Assembly: GCA_004028795.1 (NCBI GenBank)
Contig: SAIW01000009.1
Location: 186,001-250,000, forward strand
Direction: 5' to 3'
DNA from: Chitinophagaceae bacterium
GTDB taxonomy: Bacteria; Bacteroidota; Bacteroidia; Chitinophagales; Chitinophagaceae
DNA: 64,000 nucleotides
In this document: in pieces, positions 27,374-37,286 of the stretch
Position numbering within the stretch: the stretch's first letter is position 1
How the letters are laid out: the number at the start of each line of letters is the position of its first letter
Notes under the pieces: generated by a model
What the model was told of the DNA's origin: nothing
Databases searched by the model: none
The model's input: the letters and a program-made list of their open reading frames with translations, nothing else
Made by a program: the position numbers and the translations under genes

Positions 27374-28684
27374 ATGCAAATACTAATTATAGTTGCTGCT
27401 ATTATTATTCAGGTATTTCTTACAGTAAAAAAAATAAACCCTTTTTTATCATTATTAACTGTATCAATCATTGCAGGTTTATGCTTGGGTATACAACCTG
27501 CTGCATTAATAAGTTCTATAGAAAAAGGTGTAAGCAGCACCATGGGTTCAATAGCATTGGTAATTAGTTTAGGAGCAGTGCTTGGTAAAATTTTAGAACA
27601 AAGCGGAGCAGTTGAGAAAATAGCAGTCTCCCTTATCAATAGTTTCGGTCAAAAAAATATTCAATGGGCTGCTTTATTGACAGGCTTTTTAATCGGCATC
27701 CCGCTTTATTATAATGCTGCATTTGTAATATTGGTACCGCTTATGTTTATGCTTACACGTAAAACAGGATTACCTTTTTTATATATAGCAATACCTATGG
27801 CAGCATCGTTAAGTACAACACATTGTTTTTTACCACCTCACCCGGGGCCAATGGTATTAATTGCAGCATTTAAAGCAGATGTTGGTAAAACATTAGTATT
27901 AGGTATATGTATGGCTATACCTGCTGTAGTCATTGCAGGTCCATTGCTCGGAGCTAAACTTAAAAGAATAAATGTTTCAACGGTATTCAATGAAAAACCA
28001 TTTAGCAATGTTGAGGAAACTAAAACTCCCTCTTCTCTAATAAGTTTTTTTGTTGCTTCATTACCTGTTATTTTAATAGGGTTATCAGTAATTGCAGAAA
28101 ACTTTTTAACCGGCTCTTTGCTTAAAACAATTCTCATATTTATCGGCAATACAAATATTGCTTTACTTATTTCTGTTATTGCTGCTCTTTATTTTTTTGG
28201 ATGGAAAGAAAAAGTAAAAACAGAAATTTTAATGCAATGGATGACGCTTGCAGTAAACAGTGTTGCCATGATTTTACTTATTATAACGGCAGGAAGTATT
28301 TTTAAACAGGTAATAATAGATAGTGGTACAGGAAATTATATTGCTTCTTTCAGCCAGAAATTAAGTATGCCACCATTAATTTTTGCATGGGTTATCACTG
28401 CTTTGTTAAGAGTATCAGTAGGTTCAGCAACAGTTGCAGGTATTACTGCAGCAGGGGTTGTAGCACCTTTAATTAATCAACATCATGTATCACCCGAGTT
28501 AATGGTTTTGGCAGTGGGGGCGGGAAGTGTTTTCGGTTCTCATGTAAATGATCCCGGCTTCTGGATGTATAAAGAATTTTTTAAATTGAGTTTAAAGCAA
28601 ACATTTTTATCCTGGACAGTTATGGAAACGATCATCTCTGTAGTTGGTTTGGGAATGGTATTATTACTAAACATTTTTATTTAA
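27374..28684 (+). CDS. GntP-family aldonate:H+ symporter
   Basis: About 436 residues; the ATG at 27374 is preferred to the TTG six bases before. The protein is almost entirely hydrophobic with roughly 12-14 helices. GFLIGIPLYYNAAFVILVPL and SLSTTHCFLPPHPGPM are characteristic of GntP-type gluconate permeases, as is GSVFGSHVNDPGFWM near the end. Known members import gluconate and related aldonates. Here, within a pentonate operon, D-xylonate or L-arabinonate is the likely cargo, matching an exported lactonase and Tat-signal oxidoreductase. Cargo is inference. Confidence 0.88.
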   Translation: MQILIIVAAIIIQVFLTVKKINPFLSLLTVSIIAGLCLGIQPAALISSIEKGVSSTMGSIALVISLGAVLGKILEQSGAVEKIAVSLINSFGQKNIQWAALLTGFLIGIPLYYNAAFVILVPLMFMLTRKTGLPFLYIAIPMAASLSTTHCFLPPHPGPMVLIAAFKADVGKTLVLGICMAIPAVVIAGPLLGAKLKRINVSTVFNEKPFSNVEETKTPSSLISFFVASLPVILIGLSVIAENFLTGSLLKTILIFIGNTNIALLISVIAALYFFGWKEKVKTEILMQWMTLAVNSVAMILLIITAGSIFKQVIIDSGTGNYIASFSQKLSMPPLIFAWVITALLRVSVGSATVAGITAAGVVAPLINQHHVSPELMVLAVGAGSVFGSHVNDPGFWMYKEFFKLSLKQTFLSWTVMETIISVVGLGMVLLLNIFI

Positions 28685-28688
28685 TATT

Positions 28689-30170
28689 ATGATTTACGAA
28701 GATGCAACTTCAGCAGCCATAAATGCAGCAATGCAAAATGCATGGTTAGCTTTTGAACAATACAAAAAACTCTCACTTAAAAAAAGAGCTTCTTTTTTAA
28801 GAGCAATTGCAACCGGATTAGAAAATGCAGGTGATGAATTAATAAGCACTGCAATGCAGGAAACCAATTTGCCTGAAGCAAGATTAAAAAATGAAAAAGC
28901 CCGTACTGTTTTTCAATTAACAAGTTATGCCGATGCTTGTGAAAAAGGCGATTGGCTGGAAATAAGAATAGATACTGCAATACCCGATAAAACCCCTCCT
29001 AAACCTGATATCAGAAAAATGCTTGTTCCTTTAGGGCCTGTGGTAGTATTCGGTTCAAGTAATTTCCCTTTTGCTTATTCAACAGCTGGCGGAGATACAG
29101 CAACAGCTTTAGCTGCGGGCTGCCCTGTTATTGTAAAGGCACATCCCGCTCACGCCGATACTTCAACCTTAGTTGCGGATATTATTAATGATGCAGCTTT
29201 ACAAACTCAAATGCCTGATAATGTTTTTACTCATTTATACGGTGCATCTTTTGAGGTTGGCAAAGCATTGGTGTTACATGAATATACCAAAGCTGTTGGT
29301 TTTACCGGTTCTTATGTGGGAGGAAAGCAGTTGTTTGATTGGGGTAATCAACGTAAAGAACCCATACCTGTTTTTGCAGAAATGGGTAGCATAAATCCTG
29401 TTTTTTTATTACCTGAAAAATTGAAAACAAGTACTGAAGCTATTGCCGGAATGTATGCAGGTTCAATTACATTGGGTGTTGGGCAGTTTTGCACCAACCC
29501 GGGTTTAATAATAGGCATTGAAGGTGAAAGCTTACAATTGTTTATCAATACATTAAGTAAAGAAATAAGTAATATATCTCCTGCAAAAATGTTGCATGCA
29601 GGAATTGCAAAAGCTTTTAATGAAAAAAGGAATAAAGCTGTAAAACAAAGTAATGTTGGTATAGTTGCCGATGTTGCAAATACAACCGGAGACCCACTTT
29701 GCGGTGCAGCAACTATTGCAACAACCGATGCAAAAACTTTTTTAGAAAATAAAATTTTACATGAAGAAGTTTTCGGACCTTATTCTTTAGTTGTTGCATG
29801 TAAGAATATGAACGAAATGATTGAAGTAGCCAAACATTTAGAAGGACAATTAACAGCTACCTTAATGGCTACTGAAAACGATATAATAAACAATGATAGT
29901 TTGATTGAAACTGTAAAAAATATTTGCGGACGATTTATACTGAATGGAGTACCTACAGGAGTTGAAGTTTGTTTAAGTATGCATCATGGCGGGCCATTTC
30001 CTTCTACAACAGATAGCCAGTATACTTCAGTTGGTGCAGATGCGATTAAACGTTTTGCAAGACCAATTGCTTTTCAAAACTGGCCTGACAGTTTATTGCC
30101 GGATGAACTAAAAAACGATAATCCTCTTAAAATAAACAGAACCGTAAATAATATACTAACTGTTGCTTGA
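28689..30170 (+). CDS. 2-oxoglutarate semialdehyde dehydrogenase (aldehyde dehydrogenase family)
   Basis: 493 residues, cytoplasmic, 4 bases after the permease gene. VPLGPVVVFGSSNFPFAYS, GGDTATALAAGCPVIVKAHPAH, FTGSYVGGKQLFD, FAEMGSINPVF with Glu231 and GVGQFCTNPG with Cys268 match the 2,5-dioxopentanoate (2-oxoglutarate semialdehyde) dehydrogenase branch of the ALDH family. It performs the last step of the Weimberg-type pathway, giving 2-oxoglutarate for the TCA cycle. The Ala-His-Pro stretch after the cofactor-binding Lys is typical of this branch. The gene's end overlaps the terminator hairpin. Confidence 0.88.
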   Translation: MIYEDATSAAINAAMQNAWLAFEQYKKLSLKKRASFLRAIATGLENAGDELISTAMQETNLPEARLKNEKARTVFQLTSYADACEKGDWLEIRIDTAIPDKTPPKPDIRKMLVPLGPVVVFGSSNFPFAYSTAGGDTATALAAGCPVIVKAHPAHADTSTLVADIINDAALQTQMPDNVFTHLYGASFEVGKALVLHEYTKAVGFTGSYVGGKQLFDWGNQRKEPIPVFAEMGSINPVFLLPEKLKTSTEAIAGMYAGSITLGVGQFCTNPGLIIGIEGESLQLFINTLSKEISNISPAKMLHAGIAKAFNEKRNKAVKQSNVGIVADVANTTGDPLCGAATIATTDAKTFLENKILHEEVFGPYSLVVACKNMNEMIEVAKHLEGQLTATLMATENDIINNDSLIETVKNICGRFILNGVPTGVEVCLSMHHGGPFPSTTDSQYTSVGADAIKRFARPIAFQNWPDSLLPDELKNDNPLKINRTVNNILTVA

Positions 30171-30205
30171 TAGCATACAGTTAGTATACTGTTTTATTTT
30201 TATTT
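30153..30205 (+). terminator. Rho-independent terminator overlapping the dehydrogenase stop codon
   Basis: ATACTAACTGT (30153-30163) pairs perfectly with ACAGTTAGTAT (30177-30187); TGC/GCA extends the stem inside with one bulged T. The TGA stop (30168-30170) lies in the loop. A T-rich run (TTTTATTTTTATTT) follows. It would end the pentose operon transcript and faces the convergent CE15 gene. Confidence 0.8.
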
Positions 30206-31735
30206 GTTGTAGTTCAACATTTTGCTTGCCCACGCAATAAATGATTTGTAATTAGGTGCATCAGTATGCCCTCCATCGTGTTGCCTCCAGGCCAATTGAC
30301 CGTTTAATAAGCCGTTTAAAACAGGAGGCATTTTTTCTTTCATATAATCATTACTAACGCCTAAATCTTTAACACCAAGTAATTTATAAACAGAGCCGGC
30401 TGCTACGGTAGCCATATAACTTCCGTATTGGTCTAACCATTGAGCATCACCTTTTTCAGGAATACCATAACTTATAAAACATAATCTCGGTGCACATAAA
30501 GCAATTAACTCATGAGAGTCTATCGGTAAATCGCAACCTGTTTTTCTTCCGAAAGAAGATTGTTCTGTTCCGTATTTTATATAATTACCACACATCCAGT
30601 AATATTCGCCACCGGCAAGGCTTTCAACAGCTTCCCCAAAAACTCTTCTATGTAAAGTAGCACCGCCTTTGCCTGAAGAACCTATTAAGCCAACTGCAAA
30701 ACGAGGCTCGAAAGCTAATGTTACCAATGCTGCTTTTCCATAACGGGATACCCCTTCAATACCAACTTTTTTTGCATCAACCGAATTATCAGTTTCCAGA
30801 TAATCTAATACTCTTGCTGCACCCCAACTCCATGCACGTAATGCACCCCAATCTTCAGGCTTTCTGGGTTGCCCTTTATTTACTAAACCGATAATTCCCC
30901 TTGTTAAACCGGCACCGTTATCTTCCTGAATACTGTTTGTTTCTAATTGAACATAACCCCATCCTGCAGCAAGTAGTTGTTCTGTTGTTGTTGGTTCAGT
31001 TGTGGAAGGTGGTGCAAAAGGGTTTGGTGCTGGAAGTCTCGTAATCGGGCTGTAAGCCGGATATTTATCGAAAACAGCTTTTAAGCTTGGGTCATTTTTA
31101 ATCATTAATTCTTTAAACGCATTATTTATTTTTTCCATATCGTCTGCATTAGGTTGTGCAGGTGCAGGAAAACTTGGTCTTCCGCTAAACATTATTAAAA
31201 CAGGAACAGGGCCTTTAACATTAGCAGGGGTAACCAACATAGCATTAATATCTACATTTAATAACGGATAATTTTTATTATCAACATGCCCTTGTAAAAG
31301 CTTTGCAATAACGGGTGTTCTGCCAATGAACTCTCTGTCAGTAATTTTAACTTTCCAATTAACTGAAGGAGTATTTTCAGGAATACGGCCATACATTTCT
31401 TTTTCAAAATCCTCAATCAGCTCAGGTCTTCTTTCTTTCCACCAAATATCGGCAGTAGTTACTTTTTTGCCTGCTTTAGTTAATAATGCATCGGGTAAAA
31501 CGGGGCAGGGATTAGCTAATGCTTCATCGTAATTAGCGTGGTTGGGTGCATTAATATCTCCGCTCGGGCCCGGTCTTACTTGTGTAATGCCTAATTGCTG
31601 TAACATATTGTCTCTATCTTGCTGTGCAGTAAATACAACCGGCTTCGGGTATTTGCTGCTATCAATTTTTACCTGCGAGAAGCAATAGGTAAAGGAAGTA
31701 GTTGCAAGGATAAATAATTGAATATTTTTTTTCAT
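30200..31735 (-). CDS. CE15 4-O-methyl-glucuronoyl methylesterase, exported
   Basis: About 511 residues from ATG at 31735 (a TTG lies two codons upstream). A signal peptide ends near CFSQ. The CE15 nucleophile motif appears as EGVSRYGKAAL, with Ser330; the usual GCSRxGK has Val for Cys here. Further blocks: WGALRAWSWGAARVLDY, IGSSGKGGATLHRR, and RQHDGGHTDAPNY with the catalytic His. CE15 enzymes cut the ester between lignin alcohols and glucuronic acid of xylan, and their partner here is the GH115 glucuronidase in the same locus. A terminator lies between it and susD, so it may be transcribed by read-through or from its own promoter. Confidence 0.92.
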   Translation of the reverse strand: MKKNIQLFILATTSFTYCFSQVKIDSSKYPKPVVFTAQQDRDNMLQQLGITQVRPGPSGDINAPNHANYDEALANPCPVLPDALLTKAGKKVTTADIWWKERRPELIEDFEKEMYGRIPENTPSVNWKVKITDREFIGRTPVIAKLLQGHVDNKNYPLLNVDINAMLVTPANVKGPVPVLIMFSGRPSFPAPAQPNADDMEKINNAFKELMIKNDPSLKAVFDKYPAYSPITRLPAPNPFAPPSTTEPTTTEQLLAAGWGYVQLETNSIQEDNGAGLTRGIIGLVNKGQPRKPEDWGALRAWSWGAARVLDYLETDNSVDAKKVGIEGVSRYGKAALVTLAFEPRFAVGLIGSSGKGGATLHRRVFGEAVESLAGGEYYWMCGNYIKYGTEQSSFGRKTGCDLPIDSHELIALCAPRLCFISYGIPEKGDAQWLDQYGSYMATVAAGSVYKLLGVKDLGVSNDYMKEKMPPVLNGLLNGQLAWRQHDGGHTDAPNYKSFIAWASKMLNYNK

Positions 31736-31772
31736 AAACAAGTTTTAATGTTTCTCTTATTAAACTTTTTGC

Positions 31773-31807
31773 AAAATAAATAAAGGGCGAAGTTGAGTTC
31801 GCCCCTT
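31773..31807 (-). terminator. Terminator downstream of susD
   Basis: Read on the minus strand, AAGGGGCGAA and TTCGCCCTTT form a 10-base stem (one G-T pair) around a six-base loop CTCAAC, followed by ATTTATTTTG. It lies 37 bases past the susD stop and before the CE15 gene. Confidence 0.8.
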
Positions 31808-31843
31808 ATTATCAATAAAAAGATTTTTTAAAATAAGCTAAAA

Positions 31844-33661
31844 CTAATAGCCCGGATTTTGGGTAAATGGAGGACCCTCTGTAACTCTATCAATTTGAGT
31901 TTGAGGTATTGGTCTAAGCATATGAAAATCTTGTATGTAAGGTGCAGCTTCCGGATTCCAAGCTTTTACTCTGTTTACTAAAGAACGTGTTCTTACTAAA
32001 TCCTGCCATCTGAGAGATTCTCCAAAAAATTCACGGCTACGCTCATCAAGAATAAAGTCTAATGTTACGTCTGTAGGAGCTATTGTCATAGCAGCAACAG
32101 CAGCAGCATTTTGAGCAGGTGTATTAGTTTTTCTATACGCAGCTCTCTGTCTTACAACATTAATCATTGCTGCTGCATTTACTAAATCACCTGCCTTAAA
32201 GTATGCTTCGGCAGCAATCATGTAGACATCTGAAAACCTTGCTAAAACATATGGTCTTGTTGATGGGTCGTTAAAGTTAGCACCGCGACTTGGGTCCATA
32301 TATTTTTTCAATGCAGGAAAAATTGCATTGCTCCACATACTTGGCGGAACGATAATTCCTTTAAACGGTACTGAACCATTGAATTGTGGTGCACCGGGTA
32401 CTTCAAAATCGGGTAACCACACTGCGGTATCCTGACCAATTACAGTTGTATATCCTATGCCTCTGCTATTGTTAGCAGCAGTAGCACTGTTAGTTACAGA
32501 AGTATTTGAAATATAAACCGTATAAAAAGAATTTGCAAATCGGGAGTCAAAATTTCTATTGGTGAATGCTTGGTCTAAGAAAAATGTTTTCCCTGTATTG
32601 GGGCCTGTTTTCCATTTAAAATAATTAGGACACAAGCGAACATAAGGGCGGCCGTAATAAGAATCTCTGATCATTCCGGAAGTACCACTGTTTACAAAAG
32701 CACCTGAGCCATTTTTAAAAGAATTAATACCACTGTTGTTAGGATAGTTCCAGTTTGTAAACCAAGGTGAAAGGTTTTGAGCGGCACCACCTGATGCTGC
32801 ACCACCAACGGTATAATAGCCATATTTTGGATCCAAAACGTGGTCGCTAACAAACATCGTTTCTTTACCATAATCATTTGCAGGAACAAATGCATCACCA
32901 TAGTCTTGCCATAAATCTAAGCCATAAGTAGCTTTCTTAGATATTATGTCTGCACAAATAGCGGCTGCCTGTGTAAAATCTGATGCAGAGTTAGTTAGCC
33001 AACCTCTGGTAAGGTATGCTTTGGCTAAATAATATTGTGCAACAGGTTTAGTGGCTGCTTTTCCTAGAAATGGTGCAGTGGCCGTATTTGGTAAATCATT
33101 TGCAGCACTGGTAAGGTCTGAAATAATTAACGCATAAATACTGTCTACAGTAGAGCGACTGTCAGCTTGTGATGGAACTGTTATAAAAGTAGTGTGATAA
33201 GGAACTGCTCCGAATGTTTGAACCAGATAAAAATACCAAAAGCCTCTTAAGAATTTAGCCTGAGCTAAATATTGTTTTTTTGTAACAGAATCAACTGCAA
33301 TTGTTTGACCGTATTGCAGAACTCCATTCAAAGTATTAATATCCTGAAAGGCAGTACCCCATGCTGCTCCAAAATTGGTTGAGTTTAACCCGTTATAAGT
33401 ACAAATGATTGAACTACCACTTTGACCCAATAATAGTTCATCAGTACCGGCTTGCATTTCATTGGTAAATCCTTCAGTTCCCCACTGCGATCTTATATCG
33501 TTATATACGCCTGCTATTCCTCCCAAAACACCTGCTGAAGATGTAAAAAAAGATGGTACAACCTGAGATTGGGGGTGTTCCTCTAATATTTTATTGCACC
33601 CAGTATTAATCAGTGCCAATGCGGCAAAGACTAATGTATATTTTATATGCTTAAATTTCAT
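31844..33661 (-). CDS. SusD/RagB-family surface glycan-binding lipoprotein
   Basis: 605 residues with a lipoprotein signal (ALINTGC, lipid-modified Cys22) followed by NKILEEHPQS, a common SusD opening. Tetratricopeptide-like helices occur around AKFLRGFWYFYLVQTFG and AKAYLTRGWL; the C-terminal block DFILDERSREFFGESLRWQDLVRT is the most conserved SusD signature. It sits 20 bases after susC and would form the lid of the SusC transporter, catching xylan-derived oligosaccharides. Ligand is inferred from neighbours (GH115, GH10, CE15). Confidence 0.93.
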   Translation of the reverse strand: MKFKHIKYTLVFAALALINTGCNKILEEHPQSQVVPSFFTSSAGVLGGIAGVYNDIRSQWGTEGFTNEMQAGTDELLLGQSGSSIICTYNGLNSTNFGAAWGTAFQDINTLNGVLQYGQTIAVDSVTKKQYLAQAKFLRGFWYFYLVQTFGAVPYHTTFITVPSQADSRSTVDSIYALIISDLTSAANDLPNTATAPFLGKAATKPVAQYYLAKAYLTRGWLTNSASDFTQAAAICADIISKKATYGLDLWQDYGDAFVPANDYGKETMFVSDHVLDPKYGYYTVGGAASGGAAQNLSPWFTNWNYPNNSGINSFKNGSGAFVNSGTSGMIRDSYYGRPYVRLCPNYFKWKTGPNTGKTFFLDQAFTNRNFDSRFANSFYTVYISNTSVTNSATAANNSRGIGYTTVIGQDTAVWLPDFEVPGAPQFNGSVPFKGIIVPPSMWSNAIFPALKKYMDPSRGANFNDPSTRPYVLARFSDVYMIAAEAYFKAGDLVNAAAMINVVRQRAAYRKTNTPAQNAAAVAAMTIAPTDVTLDFILDERSREFFGESLRWQDLVRTRSLVNRVKAWNPEAAPYIQDFHMLRPIPQTQIDRVTEGPPFTQNPGY

Positions 33662-33681
33662 ATTAAAATATTTAAAAGTTT

Positions 33682-36600
33682 TTAGAATTTAATGTTTAAA
33701 CCAACTGTAAATTGTCTGGTAGAAGGATTGTTCAGATCTACAGCAATTTGCCTTGTTGGAGCACCTGCATCACTTGCACCGGTAGCAGTTACAGGGTTTG
33801 AGTTATATGCATTTCCTTCAGGATCCGGACCAAAGCCAGCTTTAACAAAAGGTGAATAAAGAATAAATGGATTGGTAACATTTACATACACTCTTGCAGA
33901 ACTGATTCCTGTTTTTGCAAACAATTTGCTTGGTACCTGATAACCGAGATTAATACTTCTGCATTTAATGAATGAGCCATCCTGATATCCTAAAACAGAA
34001 CCATAATAAGCTACCGCACTTCCTGCATCAGGTGCCGGAAAATCATTGGTAGGATTGTTACGGGTCCAATAGTTCACTTTTATTTGATTTACACGGCTCT
34101 GATTAAAGAATGCAAACCCTCCTGCACCTGTAGCATTACCTGTTAAATATGGAACAGATAACATCATACCCATTCTGGCAAACATTACAATTGATAAATC
34201 AAAACCCTTGTAAGCAAAACGATTTGTCCAACCGCCTTCCCATTTTGGTTGGAAGTTGCCAATAACCTGCCTGTCAGCAGCAGTTATTTTACCATCGCCA
34301 TTAACATCTTGAACACGGATTTGTCCCGGATACTGTACAGGTGATGTTTGCTGTGCAATAAGACCTTTAATAGAATCATCTACTTGCCATATGCCTAATT
34401 TTTTATAATCATAAATTACTGATAAAGGTTGCCCAACAAACCATCCATTACCCGGAATAGACATTTCTGTTGGGGTAGTAAGTTGAGTGATTTTTTCTCT
34501 GTTAAAGAAATACACTAAATCTACACTCCAGTTAAACCCTGATTTATTCTTAATAACATCAGCACTTACAGTAATTTCTAAACCTTGAGATTCAGTTTTA
34601 CCCAGATTTTTCAAAGTTGAGCCTGCACCATTACTTTGAGGAAGGTTTACTGACAACAATATGTCTTTAGTTTTTTGATGATAGTAGTCAATAGTACCGC
34701 TTATTCTGTTTTTAAGAATAGAGAAATCTAATCCAAGATCAACCTGCTGTGTTGATTGCCAGCCTAAATTGGTTGCTGGCAAACTTGTTACTGTATATGC
34801 TAATTGCTGACCTGCCGTACCTGTACCGAAATTATAATAACCCGCAGATAATGCTCCTAATGTAGCGTAAGGAGAAACATTTCTATTTCCAGACAAACCC
34901 CAACCTCCTCTTACTTTTAAATTAGAAAGCCAGGAAACATTCTTCAAAAAACTTTCTTCAGTAGCTACCCATGCCAAGCCTACCGAAGGATATGTGAACC
35001 ATTGATTACTCGGAGATAAAGTAGAAGAGCCATCTGCTCTAACTGTTGCAGTTACCAAATATTTATTAGCATAGCCATAGTTTACACGACCCATATAAGA
35101 TACAAGGCCTTGTTCAGTAAAACTACCACTTGCTGTTGGTGTACCACTTGCTAAAGCAAAATTAGAACTACCTATATAATCTGCCGGAACACCGGTTACA
35201 GACATGCTGCTACCTAAAGAATGATCTTTGGTTACTTCAAATAAACCTGTAAATCCGATTCTGTGTTTACTGGCAATTACTTTATCGTAGTATAATAAAT
35301 GTTGCAAATTATAATTCCAAAATTCAGTATTGCTTACACTTGCACTGGAAGAAGATTGAACAGTTGCAGTATTTACGTAAGTATTAGGACCTGAATAGCC
35401 GTTAAATGAAGATTGGCTATAGTTTAATCCTGCATTGAATCTGTATCTTAAACCTTCAATTAATTTAACTTCTAAATAAGCACTGTTAAAAGTTCTTATT
35501 GATCTGCTTTTTGATAAAATAGCACTGGCTTTAGTTATTAACGTTAAAGGGCTAACAGTTGCTGCATCAATAGAACCTGCTGCAGGATACAGATTTACAG
35601 AGCCATCTGAATTATACGGTGCAGCTAAAGGAGTTAATCTTACCAAACCACCAGGAACTCCACCACCACCCGGGTTATTTGTGTAACTCAAGGTGTTTAA
35701 GCTATTGATTCCAATTTTTACTCTGTTTCCAATTTTCTGATCAATTGTTACACGTAAAGTTGAACGGTCAAAAGTCTGATTAGGTATAATTCCTGTTTCT
35801 TTAAAATAACCTGCCCCTAATGAGTATTGAGTTGCTTCAGTACCTCCTTGTAAACTCAATTGATGGTTCATGGTATTTCCCGTTTTAAAAATCAAATCCT
35901 GCCAATTGGTTGATATGCCGGCAGCAAGAGCATCTTTTTCTGCTTGAGTAAGTAAGTAAGAAGAAGTACCTGCACTGCTGGGCCAAGATGACCTATTATA
36001 AGCTGCAGCATCTGCTTTCAATTGTGCATATTCCTGTCCGTTGTACACATTGTATTTACCCATTACCGAAGTTGTTGAATAATAACCATCGTAACTGATA
36101 ACTGGCTTTCCTACTTTTCCTCTTTTAGTTGTAATTATGATAACACCCCCTGCACCACGAGAACCATAAATTGCTGTTGCAGATGCATCTTTAAGGATAT
36201 CCATACTAACTATATCATCAGGGTTAAGATCGTTGATACCACCAAAAGGAATTCCATCCACAACAAATAAAGGTCCATCTAAATTATCACTCGCACCATT
36301 GCTTGTTGTTAATGTTCTATTACCGCGAATACGAATTTGTGGAACTGAACCAACAGAACCACTGTTGCTTACTATTGAAACACCTGCAGTTCTTCCTTTT
36401 AATTGTGAAACTGCATTATTCGCAGGTACTTCCTGTAAAGTTTTAGCACTTACTGAAACTACAGAGCCGGTTAAATCTTTTTTCTTCTGTGTACCATATC
36501 CAATTACTACTACCTGGCCAATATCGGCTGTTAAAGAAGTAAGGCTTACGTTAATAACATTTGAAGCTCCAACTTTAATTTGCTGTGATTCAAAATTTAC

Positions 36601-36888
36601 ACTGGAAATTATCAAAGTGGCCCCTTTTTCTGCAGCAATCGAATATCTACCGTCATTGTCTGTAGAAGTACCTTTAGTAGTACCCTTAATAAGTACGGTA
36701 GCACCTGCAACAGGTTCTCCTGTTGTACTAATTACCCGGCCTGTTACCGTGTTTGATTTATTTTGTGCATGCACAGTTGCTTCAGAAAAAAGCAAGCTGA
36801 AAAGCGTAACTATTGCTATTCCAATAGCCTTAAGGCGAGGCAGCCTTATCAAGTTTAGCTTTTTGTTTTGGTTAGATGTTTGTTTCAT
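33682..36888 (-). CDS. SusC/RagA-family TonB-dependent outer-membrane transporter
   Basis: 1068 residues. A signal peptide ends in ATVHAQ, then a carboxypeptidase-regulatory-like domain (VTGRVISTTGEPVAGATV, about 48-130), the TonB-box area, the plug (IGYGTQKKKDLTGSVVSV, NNAVSQLKGRTAGVSI, ATAIYGSRGAGGVIIITTK) and the 22-strand barrel to the terminal QFTVGLNIKF. It imports oligosaccharides bound by the partner SusD. The gene is preceded by a 517-base leader with repeats, suggesting its own promoter rather than simple read-through from the esterase gene. Probable substrate: acidic or arabinosylated xylo-oligosaccharides. Confidence 0.95.
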   Translation of the reverse strand: MKQTSNQNKKLNLIRLPRLKAIGIAIVTLFSLLFSEATVHAQNKSNTVTGRVISTTGEPVAGATVLIKGTTKGTSTDNDGRYSIAAEKGATLIISSVNFESQQIKVGASNVINVSLTSLTADIGQVVVIGYGTQKKKDLTGSVVSVSAKTLQEVPANNAVSQLKGRTAGVSIVSNSGSVGSVPQIRIRGNRTLTTSNGASDNLDGPLFVVDGIPFGGINDLNPDDIVSMDILKDASATAIYGSRGAGGVIIITTKRGKVGKPVISYDGYYSTTSVMGKYNVYNGQEYAQLKADAAAYNRSSWPSSAGTSSYLLTQAEKDALAAGISTNWQDLIFKTGNTMNHQLSLQGGTEATQYSLGAGYFKETGIIPNQTFDRSTLRVTIDQKIGNRVKIGINSLNTLSYTNNPGGGGVPGGLVRLTPLAAPYNSDGSVNLYPAAGSIDAATVSPLTLITKASAILSKSRSIRTFNSAYLEVKLIEGLRYRFNAGLNYSQSSFNGYSGPNTYVNTATVQSSSSASVSNTEFWNYNLQHLLYYDKVIASKHRIGFTGLFEVTKDHSLGSSMSVTGVPADYIGSSNFALASGTPTASGSFTEQGLVSYMGRVNYGYANKYLVTATVRADGSSTLSPSNQWFTYPSVGLAWVATEESFLKNVSWLSNLKVRGGWGLSGNRNVSPYATLGALSAGYYNFGTGTAGQQLAYTVTSLPATNLGWQSTQQVDLGLDFSILKNRISGTIDYYHQKTKDILLSVNLPQSNGAGSTLKNLGKTESQGLEITVSADVIKNKSGFNWSVDLVYFFNREKITQLTTPTEMSIPGNGWFVGQPLSVIYDYKKLGIWQVDDSIKGLIAQQTSPVQYPGQIRVQDVNGDGKITAADRQVIGNFQPKWEGGWTNRFAYKGFDLSIVMFARMGMMLSVPYLTGNATGAGGFAFFNQSRVNQIKVNYWTRNNPTNDFPAPDAGSAVAYYGSVLGYQDGSFIKCRSINLGYQVPSKLFAKTGISSARVYVNVTNPFILYSPFVKAGFGPDPEGNAYNSNPVTATGASDAGAPTRQIAVDLNNPSTRQFTVGLNIKF

Positions 36889-36969
36889 ATGAGTGTTTCG
36901 CGTTTAAAAAAAGTTTGAAAATTTTATTTTTAGGAGAAGTTATCAGCCATCTCTGATTTGAGAATTGAC

Positions 36970-36987
36970 AATACTGAATTGCAACAG
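36970..36987 (+). repeat. 18-base direct repeat, copy 1
   Basis: AATACTGAATTGCAACAG, identical to the copy at 37336-37353, 366 bases apart. This copy lies about 80 bases upstream of the susC start. Possible binding site of a regulator. Confidence 0.6.
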
Positions 36988-37266
36988 ATTGCACCTTATT
37001 ATAAAATAATGAAAATTGTAACTGTAAAAAGGTAGATTTATAAAATTCAAAAAACGCTGAAGAATTATCAGTTTAGACAGAGGAGTCCCTAATATTGGCA
37101 AAGCATTCAATTTCATATATGGCAGCGTTAGCTTCGGTTTCAACACATAAAGCAAACATCATCTTATACCTTACAGTATAATACAATCTATGTTATTAAT
37201 GACCTGTTAGTTTAAGATAAAGTTGCTTCTGAAAAATTAAAAGTAGGAGATTTTTTTCATAAAATA

Positions 37267-37276
37267 CAATCGGTTG
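37267..37276. promoter_or_regulatory. Candidate operator CAATCGGTTG
   Basis: A near-palindrome with central CG, the shape of a LacI-family operator. Its first nine bases recur at 21664-21672 before the pentose operon. No LacI-type gene is in the window, so this is a weak call. Confidence 0.25.
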
Positions 37277-37286
37277 CAAAAAAAAG

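Noticed and set aside
36233-36892. 219-codon open frame opposite the N-terminal part of susC
   Set aside because: Entirely antisense to well-conserved regulatory-like and plug domains of SusC; a shadow frame.
36943-37155. 70-codon minus-strand open frame in the susC leader
   Set aside because: Composition follows the A/T-rich leader, there is no recognisable motif or signal sequence, and it overlaps the direct repeat; treated as chance.
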